Positions 1-8,867 of a stretch of DNA of 49,715 bases are shown here, in pieces. The stretch comes from Methanomassiliicoccus sp. (GTDB lineage: Archaea; Thermoplasmatota; Thermoplasmata; Methanomassiliicoccales; Methanomassiliicoccaceae), in assembly GCA_012719175.1 (NCBI GenBank), contig JAAYAX010000009.1, positions 1-49,715 of the forward strand. Direction: 5' to 3'. A model generated the notes under the pieces. The model did no database searches. It saw only the letters and a list, made by a program, of their open reading frames with translations, and had not been told where the DNA came from. The first letter of the stretch is position 1; each line of letters opens with the position of its first letter. The translations under genes and the position numbers were made by a program.

Positions 1-3
1 TGG

Positions 4-121
4 CTGACAGCGCCCCATGGTTCCCGCGGGCTCGCGCACCGCAGTACAGCATGGAACGTTGGCGGGCTTAACTACCGGGTTCAGATGGGACCGGGTGTAT
101 CCCCGCCGCTGTGGCCGTCAC
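4..121 (-). rRNA. rrf: 5S ribosomal RNA, stand-alone
   Basis: On the minus strand the sequence reads as a complete archaeal 5S rRNA. The two ends form helix I, with bases 114-120 pairing with bases 5-11 (seven pairs including one G-U). The interior carries the conserved segments CCCGGTCCCAT, TTAAGCCCGCC and GTACTGCGGTG. Length is about 118 nt, as expected. A TATA box lies about 25 nt upstream of the 5' end. No 16S or 23S gene lies beside it on the window side; unlinked rRNA genes are known in Thermoplasmata. End coordinates are good to a few bases. Confidence 0.93.
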
Positions 122-144
122 ACCAAAGCTCAGAATAGGGAGGT

Positions 145-154
145 CATATAAAAG
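145..154 (-). promoter_or_regulatory. TATA box of the 5S rRNA gene
   Basis: Read on the minus strand this is CTTTTATATG, with a purine-rich GAAATC just upstream in the BRE position. Its centre is about 28 nt from the inferred 5S rRNA 5' end, the usual archaeal spacing. It sits between the DUF92 gene stop (171) and the 5S gene, so 5S has its own promoter. Confidence 0.75.
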
Positions 155-170
155 GATTTCCTCGGTCGGG

Positions 171-899
171 TCACAGGAGTACGTAGATAACGGCCGCCAT
201 TGCGCCCCCGAAGGCCATGGACAGTATGTTGTTCTGCAACTTTCCTACCATCCCCCTCCGCTCCAGCGTGGCCCCTATCAGACTGTCCATCATGCAACCC
301 GCCACTCCCATGACCACGGGGATGATGAGCAGGGGATCGAAAAGCTGTTGGAAGGCGAAGAGCCAGCCAGTATAGGATGCGGCTATGGAGGCGACGATGC
401 ACCACCATGTCCCCAGGACGGACACTCCGCCATCGGTCCCTGGTGGTACCCGCTTTCCGGTCGTGATGAGGTAGGCTCGATCGGACAGGACGCCGAGCTC
501 GCTGGCCGTGGTGTCAGCGGCGGCAACGGCTATTGAGGATATGTAGGCTATGGATGCCAGGGCCGTCTCCTGCCCTCCCAGGAGGAAGGATATGACGGCC
601 ACCGCCGCCGGCACCAGCCCGTTGGCGAGGACGTTGCGGTAAGTCCTCTCCCCTTTCTTCCCTTCCTGGAGGCCCTTGGTCTCCTTGGTCTGGAACCGGA
701 ACTTGGTTACGAAGAAGCCCATGAACGTGAACACGATTAGGGTCAGGAGCCAACCTATGGAGCCTAGGCCTCCGATGATGATCCCCACGAGGAAGGAGGC
801 TATGGAGCCGCTCAGGGTCAGAAGACCGAACCAATAGGAAAGGAGGGATAGCACTGCGCATAACACCAGCACTATGGCCAGGCTCTCCAGGCTGAGCAT
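171..899 (-). CDS. DUF92 family integral membrane protein
   Basis: A 242-residue hydrophobic protein with about six or seven membrane segments. It matches the DUF92 (TIGR00297) family, whose plant relative VTE6 is a phytyl-phosphate kinase. Family hallmarks visible are the polar stretch AAADTTASELGVLS near residue 127 and the nearby GTDGGVS loop, which probably form the active-site region. In archaea a role in phosphorylating isoprenoid alcohols is plausible by analogy but is inference. The start at 899 gives a typical membrane N-terminus (MLSLESLAIVLVLC). It is transcribed toward the 5S gene on the same strand. The family call is strong; the substrate is unknown. Confidence 0.85.
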   Translation of the reverse strand: MLSLESLAIVLVLCAVLSLLSYWFGLLTLSGSIASFLVGIIIGGLGSIGWLLTLIVFTFMGFFVTKFRFQTKETKGLQEGKKGERTYRNVLANGLVPAAVAVISFLLGGQETALASIAYISSIAVAAADTTASELGVLSDRAYLITTGKRVPPGTDGGVSVLGTWWCIVASIAASYTGWLFAFQQLFDPLLIIPVVMGVAGCMMDSLIGATLERRGMVGKLQNNILSMAFGGAMAAVIYVLL

Positions 900-1007
900 G
901 AGAGTTCAACAGGGAGGTCGCATATTAATCTTGTCAGAAGGAGCCAGGAGGACGAAGGGAAGCATCCGACGCTAGAGAGGCGCCCATCGAGATGAGATAA
1001 GAGGGCT

Positions 1008-4000
1008 CTAGGAAGCTTTGCCGGGACCCTCGGGATCGCGCCTCTTCTCCCGCGGTGCAAGGTCCAGCACACTTCCCCGCAGCAGCCTGCTGGCCTCTGC
1101 GTTGATACCTCTCACCTTGTCCATGTCCCCGTCCCATTCTCCGAGGGTCTCGGAGAACCGTTCCTCAGTATGGGAGATGGCCTCCCTCATGATATGAGGC
1201 ACCCTTCCCTCGCGTTTTCCGTGGAGCACCACTGCCAGGTAAATGTTGTCCCCCTTCTCCACCAGGACCTTCCTCTCCCCGAAGTCCATCCTGTTCAGCC
1301 CGGTGGATGCATCCTCTTTGAAGGAGTCACGCACGAAGTCCTGGATGGCGACCAGCATGCTTCCCATTATCTGATCGTCCATCCCCGGCTTGAGCCTCCG
1401 GGTCTGATGGGCCATGAGGTTGCCGTCACGGTATATCATGAACACCTCATCGACCACCATGGTGGTCCTCCGGAAGTACAGCAGGAGGAGGGAAGCGACG
1501 ATTGTCGCTGCCGCCGCCAATGCCAACATCCAAATGCTGTCCGGCCTCTCCACGACCTTCACGTTCATGGTCGCGGACAGGGAGCTATGCCCGCCTGCAT
1601 CCTCGGCCTCGACATGGAAGGTCAAAGGACCGGTCAGGGGCAGGGCGGGGATGGTGGCCACATAGGTATCGGTCCCGGTGATCCTGCTCATAACCAACGT
1701 CCCGTTGACGTCCCCGCACTGGTAGAACAGGAGGACACGTTCGATGTTGGAGACATCGGTGACCTTAGCACGGACCACTACCTCCTCTCCGGCATAGGCC
1801 TCGGTCTGCACCGCGGCATCGTCCAGGTCGATAGAGGGTGCGCTGGTGTCCACGACGATATTGCCGGTCACGGAGTCCACCTCCCCCCAACGGTCCCGCA
1901 CCTCCAGAGAGGCCTGGTATATGCCATCCGTCGAGTACTGGTGCTGCACATAGCTGATGTTGGACCATGAGGTCCAGCCGCTGCCGTCGCCATAGTACCA
2001 GCGGTACTCCAGGTCGGAGATGTCCGTGGCCGAGTCCAGGCTGCTGCTCCCATCGAACGTCACGTGTCCTCCACCGGCGGTCTGGCTGACGAACCTGGCT
2101 GTAGGCAGGACATCGTTGATGGCCACCGTCAGGAAGCGTTCGGTGAATGAATTGGTGTCGTATATGCGCACGCACACCTGGTATTCTCCCGGTGCTCGGA
2201 ACGACCAGGTGGTCTGATTGACCGAGATGCCCGGGGTCTCGTTGAACCCTGATGAGGGATCGTGATCAAGGTCCCACGCGTACCTGACGATCGGGAGGTA
2301 GTGCTGCCATGCAGACACCCTGAAGGTTATGGGCTCGTCCATGGGGAAGCTCACGCCCCCCGCCACAGCGACCAGTTCTCCCGCCCCAGGATTGGTCCCC
2401 AGCACGGTGATGGTGTGATTGAACGAGGATGCCTGACCCTCCTGGTCGACAATGGTAAGCGCGACGATGTACTGTCCGGGATCTGGGTAAGATGTGGTGA
2501 CGTTCCGGGTTGTCAGAATCCGCCCGTCCCCGAGGTCCCACGACCACGAGGCGATGCCGTCATAGGCGTAGGAGGCATCAGTGAAGTGGATGGTCTCACC
2601 TTCCGAGAAGGAATACTTGGGCGAGCTGAACGAGGCCACTGGTGGCAGGTCCTGGACCACCACGGTGACGTTGGTCGTACTGATGTCGCCGTCCTCGTCC
2701 CACACCGTATGGGTGACCACATATGTGCCCTTGGTCAGGTAACGGTGCTCCGCATCGCGCGTGGACACCGGCGGGCTGGAGTCCCCGAACACCCACCGGT
2801 AGGCCGTTATTCTGTCGGGGAAGGATGAGGAGTCGTCGAAGAAGCCAATGAGCCCTCCTTCGTGGATGGTCGTCGAGGATAGGTACACGGCCGCCACGGG
2901 TCCGGCATCCTCGGCCACCACATGGAAGACCGCCCGCCCTTTCATCCCTGCCCGGTCGGTGACCTCCAGGTAGCCGTCGTAGGAGCCGTTGGCCCCGTAA
3001 GCATGATGCCCACTGACGGCCGTGGAGGTGTTCCCGTCACCGAAGTCCCAGAGGTATGTCAGCGAGGGGCGGTCGGACATGGAGTCGCTGCTGTTGCCGG
3101 CATCGAAGGCCATGTTGCCCCCCTCGATAGGGGTAAGATCAGAGAGCCAAGCCTGGGGCGATGGGGCAAGGTTCCTCTGGAACCATATGCTCAGGGCCCC
3201 GCTGGATGATGAGGAGGCAGCAATGTCGTCCCGCTGGTCACCGTTGATGTCCCCTGCGAAGATGCCGGCCGCTCGACCTCCGGCGGAGAGGTTGATGTTG
3301 TTGGAGAACGAGCTTCCGGTGCTTAGGAGGAGACCTACCTTGGATATGGAGGAGTATCCCACGGAGATGTCGTCCAGTCCGTCATCGTTGAGATCGGCGG
3401 AGCTAACATGCGAGACAGCTCCTGGCAGGTGCGAGGTGATGGATGCCGGTGTGTCACCGTAGAACCCCAGGTCGCTATTCAAGAACACCCTCACCTGCCC
3501 CTGGGCCGACCCCGCCGCCACATCGTCCCGCCCGTCACCGTTGAAATCCCCCATGGTCATGGAGGTGGGCGCCCGGCCCACCATGTTGAGCCATGCATTC
3601 GGTGTATCCGGGTAGCAGTCTCCGATCGAGGGAGACCCCTTCACCAAGTAGATCTCGATCCGTCCTGTGCCCTCGTTGAGGGCCGCTATCCCTCCGCTCA
3701 CAGAAGTGGACGAGATCTTGCCCATGGACACAGCGGTGCGGTTCCCCGTTGTACCCGCACCGATACTCTCCAGCACGGGCGTGGACAGAGGGTGGTAGAC
3801 GATCTCCACTCCATCGCTTCCGCCCACCGCCAGCACTCCCTCGCCCAGTGCCCCGATGTACCCTCCGCATATGGAACGGGGGGACGTCAGGCCTAGTGAG
3901 ACGATGGCATCGGGTACTCCCTTGGTCATTATTTCGCTGCTGCCCCTGAACACGCTGACGGTCCCTGCATCACCGTTCAGGACCGCGAGGTCATCGGTAC

Positions 4001-5444
4001 CATCGCCGTCAAGATCGCCGATGTAGAGCCCGCAAGGACCAGCCTGAGCGGGTAGGGTCGCCTGGGCCTCTCCGGCGATATCAGAGATCGTGACCAGGTC
4101 CTCCCCATCCACGATGGCCACCACGGCATCGAAGGAGAGGTTTCCGGCATATAGCGCGGTGAACTTACCGCCCTCGCGGAAGACGTTCACATCGGCGTTG
4201 CCGATCGTGCCGTTGACGTATGGGTAGAAGGCGAGGGAGGGAGCGTCCCCTGCCCCTCCGTTAGATAGTACATAGATGCCATCTGCACTGGAACCGTGGT
4301 CAAGAGCGAGCATCTTCACCGGACGATCTTCGATGGGGAACCGATGATCGTATTCTGCGTCCACCGTACCTCCTTCATTTGTGTACACGCGACAGGTATC
4401 ATCCTCCGATACAAGTACGAGGTCGGGACGGCTCGAGCCAGAGAGGTGCCCGAAGGACATGGCGACAGCATTGCCAAACCCGTCGATGATGGCGGTGGCC
4501 GAAGCAGGTATGCCAGAACCAGTATTGGCCCGGATCTCCACCCGCTCCTCACCCGAATTGATCACGGCGAGGTCCTTTGGTCCGTTGCCAGTATAGTTCA
4601 CCATCTGGACGTCCGTGAGCGATCCTCCAATCTCCACGTTCCTCATGCTCCAGGCCGGAGAGAAGGTGGATGGCTGAGTAAGGACCAGGACCCGATCGCC
4701 GCCTGGCTCTCCGGCGATGAGGTCGATCCGGCCGTCCGAGCCGTCGTATCCTGCTGTGAGATAGGCAATATCGGCCATTTGGGAGACGCCGATCTGGACC
4801 TGATGATATGTCTGGGTGAAGGGCCATCGGATGAGGGAGATGTTGGCATCGATGCCCTCTCCCGGGTCCCCCCGGCAGGCCACCGCCAGGCTGTTGTAGC
4901 TAGACCCCTCGAAGTGACCTATGACCACCCGCTGGGGATCGGGAAAGATTCCAACATCCAGCGCTGTGGAGAAGCCGGTGTTCTGGTAGAACAAGGTCAC
5001 CTTGGGGTTCTCCCCGCTGATGTTGGTGTAGGCCGCGGCCAAATCGTCCTTACCGTCCCCGTCCAGATCTCCTATGGCCAGGCTCCTTATGTCATCCATA
5101 CCTCCGCGGGTCAGCGTTGTGGATACAGCGCTCAGCGAGCCATCTCCCAGACCATGGTAGATCATGATGGAAGATGCGTTGGCGACGGCCACATCAGTGA
5201 TGCCGTCCCCGTTCAGTTCTCCCAGGGCCATGTCCCTCAATTCCCCGGGAAGGTCTAGTGGTTCACGGAACGAATCGAAGATCGTACCCTCAGAGAAGAT
5301 GCTGTCAGCGTTATAGGGGATGGAGGGGGTTGCGGCCTCATTGACCGCGGGAACGCTAGTTATGATAAAGGACGCGGGGACTGCCAGCAGCAGGGCTGCA
5401 GCAAGGACCGGAATTATCCAGAGGAACGCGCTCTTCTTCCCCAT
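1008..5444 (-). CDS. Large secreted FG-GAP/PKD repeat surface protein with membrane anchor and cytoplasmic tail
   Basis: About 1478 residues. I place the start at 5444 (MGKKSAFLW), because it follows a GGTGGAGGAG ribosome site and begins a signal peptide; an upstream start would add 24 non-signal residues. Residues about 40-760 carry many FG-GAP/VCBS blades with Ca-binding DxDGDGxxD-type loops (GDLDGDGKDD, GDFNGDGRDD, GDINGDQRDD), probably one or more beta-propellers. Residues about 760-1195 hold some five PKD domains (WDFGDGN, WVFGDSS, WDLGDG, WYYGDG), followed by an Ig-like domain. One transmembrane helix lies near 1300-1322, and a soluble tail of about 155 residues follows, expected in the cytoplasm. 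It is likely a cell-surface adhesin or sensor. It ends with TAG. The conserved-looking tail may signal or anchor (inference). Confidence 0.88.
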   Translation of the reverse strand: MGKKSAFLWIIPVLAAALLLAVPASFIITSVPAVNEAATPSIPYNADSIFSEGTIFDSFREPLDLPGELRDMALGELNGDGITDVAVANASSIMIYHGLGDGSLSAVSTTLTRGGMDDIRSLAIGDLDGDGKDDLAAAYTNISGENPKVTLFYQNTGFSTALDVGIFPDPQRVVIGHFEGSSYNSLAVACRGDPGEGIDANISLIRWPFTQTYHQVQIGVSQMADIAYLTAGYDGSDGRIDLIAGEPGGDRVLVLTQPSTFSPAWSMRNVEIGGSLTDVQMVNYTGNGPKDLAVINSGEERVEIRANTGSGIPASATAIIDGFGNAVAMSFGHLSGSSRPDLVLVSEDDTCRVYTNEGGTVDAEYDHRFPIEDRPVKMLALDHGSSADGIYVLSNGGAGDAPSLAFYPYVNGTIGNADVNVFREGGKFTALYAGNLSFDAVVAIVDGEDLVTISDIAGEAQATLPAQAGPCGLYIGDLDGDGTDDLAVLNGDAGTVSVFRGSSEIMTKGVPDAIVSLGLTSPRSICGGYIGALGEGVLAVGGSDGVEIVYHPLSTPVLESIGAGTTGNRTAVSMGKISSTSVSGGIAALNEGTGRIEIYLVKGSPSIGDCYPDTPNAWLNMVGRAPTSMTMGDFNGDGRDDVAAGSAQGQVRVFLNSDLGFYGDTPASITSHLPGAVSHVSSADLNDDGLDDISVGYSSISKVGLLLSTGSSFSNNINLSAGGRAAGIFAGDINGDQRDDIAASSSSSGALSIWFQRNLAPSPQAWLSDLTPIEGGNMAFDAGNSSDSMSDRPSLTYLWDFGDGNTSTAVSGHHAYGANGSYDGYLEVTDRAGMKGRAVFHVVAEDAGPVAAVYLSSTTIHEGGLIGFFDDSSSFPDRITAYRWVFGDSSPPVSTRDAEHRYLTKGTYVVTHTVWDEDGDISTTNVTVVVQDLPPVASFSSPKYSFSEGETIHFTDASYAYDGIASWSWDLGDGRILTTRNVTTSYPDPGQYIVALTIVDQEGQASSFNHTITVLGTNPGAGELVAVAGGVSFPMDEPITFRVSAWQHYLPIVRYAWDLDHDPSSGFNETPGISVNQTTWSFRAPGEYQVCVRIYDTNSFTERFLTVAINDVLPTARFVSQTAGGGHVTFDGSSSLDSATDISDLEYRWYYGDGSGWTSWSNISYVQHQYSTDGIYQASLEVRDRWGEVDSVTGNIVVDTSAPSIDLDDAAVQTEAYAGEEVVVRAKVTDVSNIERVLLFYQCGDVNGTLVMSRITGTDTYVATIPALPLTGPLTFHVEAEDAGGHSSLSATMNVKVVERPDSIWMLALAAAATIVASLLLLYFRRTTMVVDEVFMIYRDGNLMAHQTRRLKPGMDDQIMGSMLVAIQDFVRDSFKEDASTGLNRMDFGERKVLVEKGDNIYLAVVLHGKREGRVPHIMREAISHTEERFSETLGEWDGDMDKVRGINAEASRLLRGSVLDLAPREKRRDPEGPGKAS

Positions 5445-5598
5445 GCCTCCTCCACCTTTTATATGATGGCAGAGAGCCAGCGTATTTAATTCTACCTGGG
5501 TGAATACTAATTTCAAAAAATGAATCGAGAATTATATGACACTGGACAATTTAAAAATGAGGCCAGGCTATCAGGATGGATAATCGGGGACCAACTCC

Positions 5599-5612
5599 TT
5601 TATATTTATTTA
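5599..5612 (+). promoter_or_regulatory. TATA-like element inside the annotated start region of the HTH gene
   Basis: TTTATATTTATTTA, a strong archaeal TATA-type stretch. Its expected transcript start is near 5630, just before the in-frame GTG at 5643. This favours a shorter protein than the longest reading frame from 5520. Confidence 0.45.
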
Positions 5613-5642
5613 TCGGTCCTTATCTTAGGATGGGATGCAAAA

Positions 5643-6044
5643 GTGTACTTCGACATAGCACAGCTAACCTGTGATTTGGACAGCAGGAGAATATTATCAG
5701 CCATCGACCTCAAGCCAAGGTCGGCCAAGGAGATCGCTTCCGCAAGCCGGATGTCGATGTCCCGCTGCTACCGCATGATAAAGGAAATGGAGCAGAACAA
5801 GATCATCAGCCGGGCGAGCATTGACCGCCGGGAGATGTCCTACATATCCAACCTGCGCTCCATCGAGCTCCGTCTGGAAGAGGACCGGTTGAAGCTCGTA
5901 GTCAGCTACCGCGACGGATCCATCGCCGATCTGTGCCTTGGCCCTGAGGACCTCGAGAAGCCGCTGAAAGCACCAATGCGCCAGGAAATGCCTCAGGACC
6001 TTCTGGAAGGCACCGGCTCCATCGAACCCTCGACTATATCGTAG
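5643..6044 (+). CDS. Winged-helix (ArsR/MarR-like) transcription regulator
   Basis: A small DNA-binding protein. A helix-turn-helix is visible in RRILSAIDLKPRSAKEIA followed by SMSRCYRMIKEMEQNKII, the typical winged-helix arrangement, and then a beta-wing-like region. The longest frame starts with ATG at 5520 (174 residues), but its first 40 codons are AT-rich and contain a TATA-like element. I therefore prefer the GTG at 5643 (133 residues); the ATG at 5520 cannot be excluded. It is divergent from the surface-protein gene and could regulate it (inference). The 3' end overlaps the convergent small gene by 52 bases. It stops with TAG. Target and ligand are unknown. Confidence 0.72.
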   Translation: MYFDIAQLTCDLDSRRILSAIDLKPRSAKEIASASRMSMSRCYRMIKEMEQNKIISRASIDRREMSYISNLRSIELRLEEDRLKLVVSYRDGSIADLCLGPEDLEKPLKAPMRQEMPQDLLEGTGSIEPSTIS

Positions 6045-6292
6045 ATCCTATCTGCCACTGAAGCCGCCACCTCCTTGTTCTCCACATGAGAGAGAAGGAT
6101 GCGGCCGCTCGGATAGAAAGTGGCTTCGTGGTCCAGGTCCCTGATGACGACCATCGGTCCCTGGGCCACGACCTCATATCCTTTTTCCTTCAACAGCTCT
6201 GTGGCCGATTCCATATCGTAGCGGTGCATCTCCAGGGGCACCACCGACATGGCGTCCTCCTTGCACAGACGGATCAGCCTGTACTTCACCAT
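5993..6292 (-). CDS. Small conserved protein resembling a single TBP-like lobe
   Basis: 99 residues. The C-terminal half (ATFYPSGRILLSHV, then a helix VAASVADRIYDIV) resembles one lobe of TATA-binding protein, where a strand with F-SSGK/PSGK is followed by a long helix. The N-terminal half (a helix ATELLKEKGYEVV after strands) fits the same alpha/beta saddle. I infer a TBP-domain-like fold by eye; it lacks the second lobe needed for a normal TBP. It starts one base after the upstream kinase stop, so the two are almost certainly co-transcribed and translationally coupled. It overlaps the 3' end of the HTH gene on the other strand. Function unknown. Confidence 0.78.
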   Translation of the reverse strand: MVKYRLIRLCKEDAMSVVPLEMHRYDMESATELLKEKGYEVVAQGPMVVIRDLDHEATFYPSGRILLSHVENKEVAASVADRIYDIVEGSMEPVPSRRS

Positions 6293-6293
6293 G

Positions 6294-6821
6294 TCACATC
6301 AACTCCTTGTCGACAAGAGCATGGAACTCCTCCAAGGTGCCCTCGTTCACCATCATGATGTCGGCCATGGCTATCAGAGAGCCCAGGCCCCAGCCCAGTT
6401 CCCGTTCGTCCCGATCTGCAAACTCCTGGATGCTCCGTGGAGCATCAGAACGGTTGCGCTTACGTAGGCGCTCAAAACGGACGGCAGGAGAGCTGTGAAC
6501 GGCCACCAGCGCAGTATCCTCCCCGAGGGCCGAGCGGAAGGCCTTCATCTCCCTCAAGCTGCGGGATCCGTCAATGACCGTCGGCCCCGGTCCCAGCATG
6601 TCCAGGCACCGCCGTGCCCATATTTCTGGGCCATGCACCTGCCGCTCTGAGGTGGCGAACCCCCCGATCCCTTTGTCGTCCATGATCACGCCCTGTCGCT
6701 CTGCCTCTTGACGGACGACGTCGCCCATGCGGATGATGGCGTATCCTTTCCGCTGTGCGACCTTTACGAACTCCTCCTTGCCCGCACCAGGCATTCCCGT
6801 TACTACGAGGACCTTGTTCAT
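6294..6821 (-). CDS. UPF0200 family P-loop nucleotide kinase-like protein
   Basis: 175 residues with an N-terminal Walker A motif (GMPGAGKEE, residues about 9-17). The overall layout is that of adenylate/dephospho-CoA kinase-like proteins, with a lid-type basic region RFERLRKRNRSDAP and a C-terminal D-rich helix. It matches the archaeal UPF0200 family, which I recall being described as dephospho-CoA-kinase-like; the true substrate is not established here. It begins the two-gene operon with the TBP-lobe-like protein. The start ATG at 6821 is the natural one because the Walker strand (KVLVVTG) begins at residue 3. Confidence 0.82.
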   Translation of the reverse strand: MNKVLVVTGMPGAGKEEFVKVAQRKGYAIIRMGDVVRQEAERQGVIMDDKGIGGFATSERQVHGPEIWARRCLDMLGPGPTVIDGSRSLREMKAFRSALGEDTALVAVHSSPAVRFERLRKRNRSDAPRSIQEFADRDERELGWGLGSLIAMADIMMVNEGTLEEFHALVDKELM

Positions 6822-7014
6822 GGACCGCCTTGTCTGGAAGCATCGGTGATGTCATACATGTCTTTTTTCTCGTATAACGGGAAACGGACGGGAAAGGTGC
6901 TACATCGCGAGATAGTATGGAACCAGGTAACCAAATGCGGAAAGGATATAATCAAGCTCCCTCTTATACACCAAGACCTAGGGGAACGTGGGTTCACTGG
7001 GTGGAGGAAGGTCT

Positions 7015-7404
7015 GTGCAGGACGCCAAGTCTGTCGAGAACATCCTTGACGAAATCATCCGTGGGGAGTTCCCACAGGGGAAGAACGTTCAGAGCATCAC
7101 TATCGTATCGAAGACCGGTCTCATGATTGCGGGCAAGGCAGCATCCTCGGCTCGAGCGGAAACCTTCTCGGCCATGGCCGCCATCATGTTCTCGGCCGCA
7201 GAGGCCACCAAGAACGACATTTTCAAAGACAAGATCGAGTACCTCATAGCAGTATTCCGAAACACCAAGCTATTCATATCCGAGCTTTCCTCGAGCCTTC
7301 TAATCGTGGCCACGGTGGACCGCGATATAGAGGACCAGGTTATACTGGAGAGCATGAACCGCATAGTCACCAGGACCAAGGAAGAGCTCGTCTGGCTCCG
7401 GTGA
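7015..7404 (+). CDS. Roadblock/LC7 domain protein
   Basis: About 129 residues. I choose the GTG at 7015, preceded by GGAGGAAGG eight bases upstream, over the longer frame from 6988. The protein has the roadblock/LC7 pattern: N-terminal helix, strands IVSKTGLMIAG, a long helix FSAMAAIMFSAAEA, strands LFISEL and LLIVATVD, and a C-terminal helix. Such proteins usually dimerise and regulate small GTPases (MglB-like), or act in archaeal signalling and cytoskeletal complexes. No GTPase gene is adjacent. An ATATAAT element at 6946-6952 could be its promoter with a leader of about 40 nt. Partner unknown. Confidence 0.85.
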   Translation: MQDAKSVENILDEIIRGEFPQGKNVQSITIVSKTGLMIAGKAASSARAETFSAMAAIMFSAAEATKNDIFKDKIEYLIAVFRNTKLFISELSSSLLIVATVDRDIEDQVILESMNRIVTRTKEELVWLR

Positions 7405-7473
7405 TCTCGTCTATGCGGTGACGAGGACCACGTCCTCGCCCCGCGATATTCTTTCTCGGACCTTTTGATCGAC

Positions 7474-7929
7474 CTATGCCAGCCTCTCGGCGAAGTCCTC
7501 CTGGTTGCGGTCGCAGTATTTGCATCTGAGGACGACCGGGAGCTTGGACTCGACGATGAACTCAGGCTCCACCGGCTCGTTCTTGTTGGTGATGCAGTTG
7601 TGATTGCCGCATTTGATTATTCCCTTAACGACATCGGGCATGGTGACGCTGTACTTTTCGGCGACATTGAAGTCCCGGATGATGTTGATGGTCGCCTTGG
7701 GGGCGATTAGGGAGATCTTGTCGACCTCCCGGGGGTCCAGCTCCCGGTCCTCGACCTTGACGACGTCCTTCCAGCCCTCCTTCTTCGAAGGGACGTGCAT
7801 GAGCACCGACACAGTCGATCGGACGTCGCCGGTCACCTTGATGATGCGCAGGACCTTGAGGGCCTGGCCGCACTCGATATGGTCGATCACAGTACCGTTC
7901 CTGATCGGCGTAACCCTGAAGTCCTTCAT
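7474..7929 (-). CDS. pyrI: Aspartate carbamoyltransferase regulatory subunit
   Basis: 151 residues, full length for PyrI. The N-terminal allosteric nucleotide-binding domain (VTPIRNGTVIDHI near residues 5-17) is followed by a C-terminal zinc domain with the four ligands CGNHNC and CKYC. It binds the catalytic trimer made by pyrB and mediates CTP/ATP control of the first committed step of pyrimidine synthesis. The ATG overlaps the pyrB stop by four bases, so the pair is translationally coupled. It ends with TAG. Confidence 0.97.
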   Translation of the reverse strand: MKDFRVTPIRNGTVIDHIECGQALKVLRIIKVTGDVRSTVSVLMHVPSKKEGWKDVVKVEDRELDPREVDKISLIAPKATINIIRDFNVAEKYSVTMPDVVKGIIKCGNHNCITNKNEPVEPEFIVESKLPVVLRCKYCDRNQEDFAERLA

Positions 7930-8867
7930 CTCAGCTCCCCTCCTAAGATCATGGTCAGCAGAGCCATGCGCACTGGCACCCCGTTGAAGGCCTGCTGGAA
8001 GTACTTGGCGTTCTCGGTCATGTCCACCTCGGGGGCGATCTCGTCCACGCGTGGTAAGGGGTGCATGATGACCAGGCCCTTCTTTGCCTCCCTCAACAGG
8101 ATGTTGTCTATGCGGTAGCAGCCGGCCACCTTCTCGTACTCAGACAGGTCCGGAAATCTCTCCTTCTGGATGCGCGTGACGTAGAGAACATCCGCATCGG
8201 CGATGACGTCCTCCAGGTTCGAGCACAGGCGGGCCTTGACGCCCTCATTCTCAAGTAGCTTGGCCGTCTCGTTGGGCATCTGCAGGAGGGGCGGGGCTAC
8301 GAACGTCAGCTCCGCACCGAACATCGCCAGGGCCTCCGCCAATGAATGGACGGTCCTTCCGTATTTTAGATCTCCGACCAGAACCACGTTCTTTCCTGAG
8401 ATGCCCCCCAGCTGCTGTTTAATTGTGAACAGGTCCAGGAGCGTCTGTGTGGGGTGCTGCCCGGCCCCGTCCCCGGCGTTGATGACCGGCTTTCTGGAGA
8501 AGTGAGCAGCCAGTCGGGAGGCCCCCTCGTGCGGATGGCGCAGAACGATGGCATCGGAGTAGGCCTCCACCATCCTGATGGTATCGGCCAAGGTCTCGCC
8601 CTTAACGGTGGAGGACGTCTGAGGCATGGTGATCTCAATGCACTTCCCACCTGCGCGGGACATGGCGCTTTCGAACGACAGCCGGGTGCGAGTGGAAGGC
8701 TCGAAGAACAGGTTGGCCAGGATCTTCCCGTCCAAGGCCTTGCACGTCTTCTCGCCTGTGGCATATGGCATCATCTTTTCGGAAAGGTCCAGGACCTGCT
8801 CGATCTGGTCGATGGTCAGGTCGCGGATGGACACGATATCCAGTCCCTTGAACGTCATGGAGGTCAT
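7926..8867 (-). CDS. pyrB: Aspartate carbamoyltransferase catalytic subunit
   Basis: 313 residues, standard length. It carries the carbamoyl-phosphate loop FEPSTRTRLSFESA near residue 55, the HPTQTLLDL segment near 140 and the HPLPR(V)DEI motif near 275. It joins carbamoyl phosphate and aspartate to form carbamoylaspartate in the cytoplasm. The start is at 8867 or the second Met three codons on. It heads the pyrB-pyrI operon. The 260-base region upstream has a TATA-like CTATTATTA (minus strand), so a short or absent leader is likely. Confidence 0.97.
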   Translation of the reverse strand: MTSMTFKGLDIVSIRDLTIDQIEQVLDLSEKMMPYATGEKTCKALDGKILANLFFEPSTRTRLSFESAMSRAGGKCIEITMPQTSSTVKGETLADTIRMVEAYSDAIVLRHPHEGASRLAAHFSRKPVINAGDGAGQHPTQTLLDLFTIKQQLGGISGKNVVLVGDLKYGRTVHSLAEALAMFGAELTFVAPPLLQMPNETAKLLENEGVKARLCSNLEDVIADADVLYVTRIQKERFPDLSEYEKVAGCYRIDNILLREAKKGLVIMHPLPRVDEIAPEVDMTENAKYFQQAFNGVPVRMALLTMILGGELR

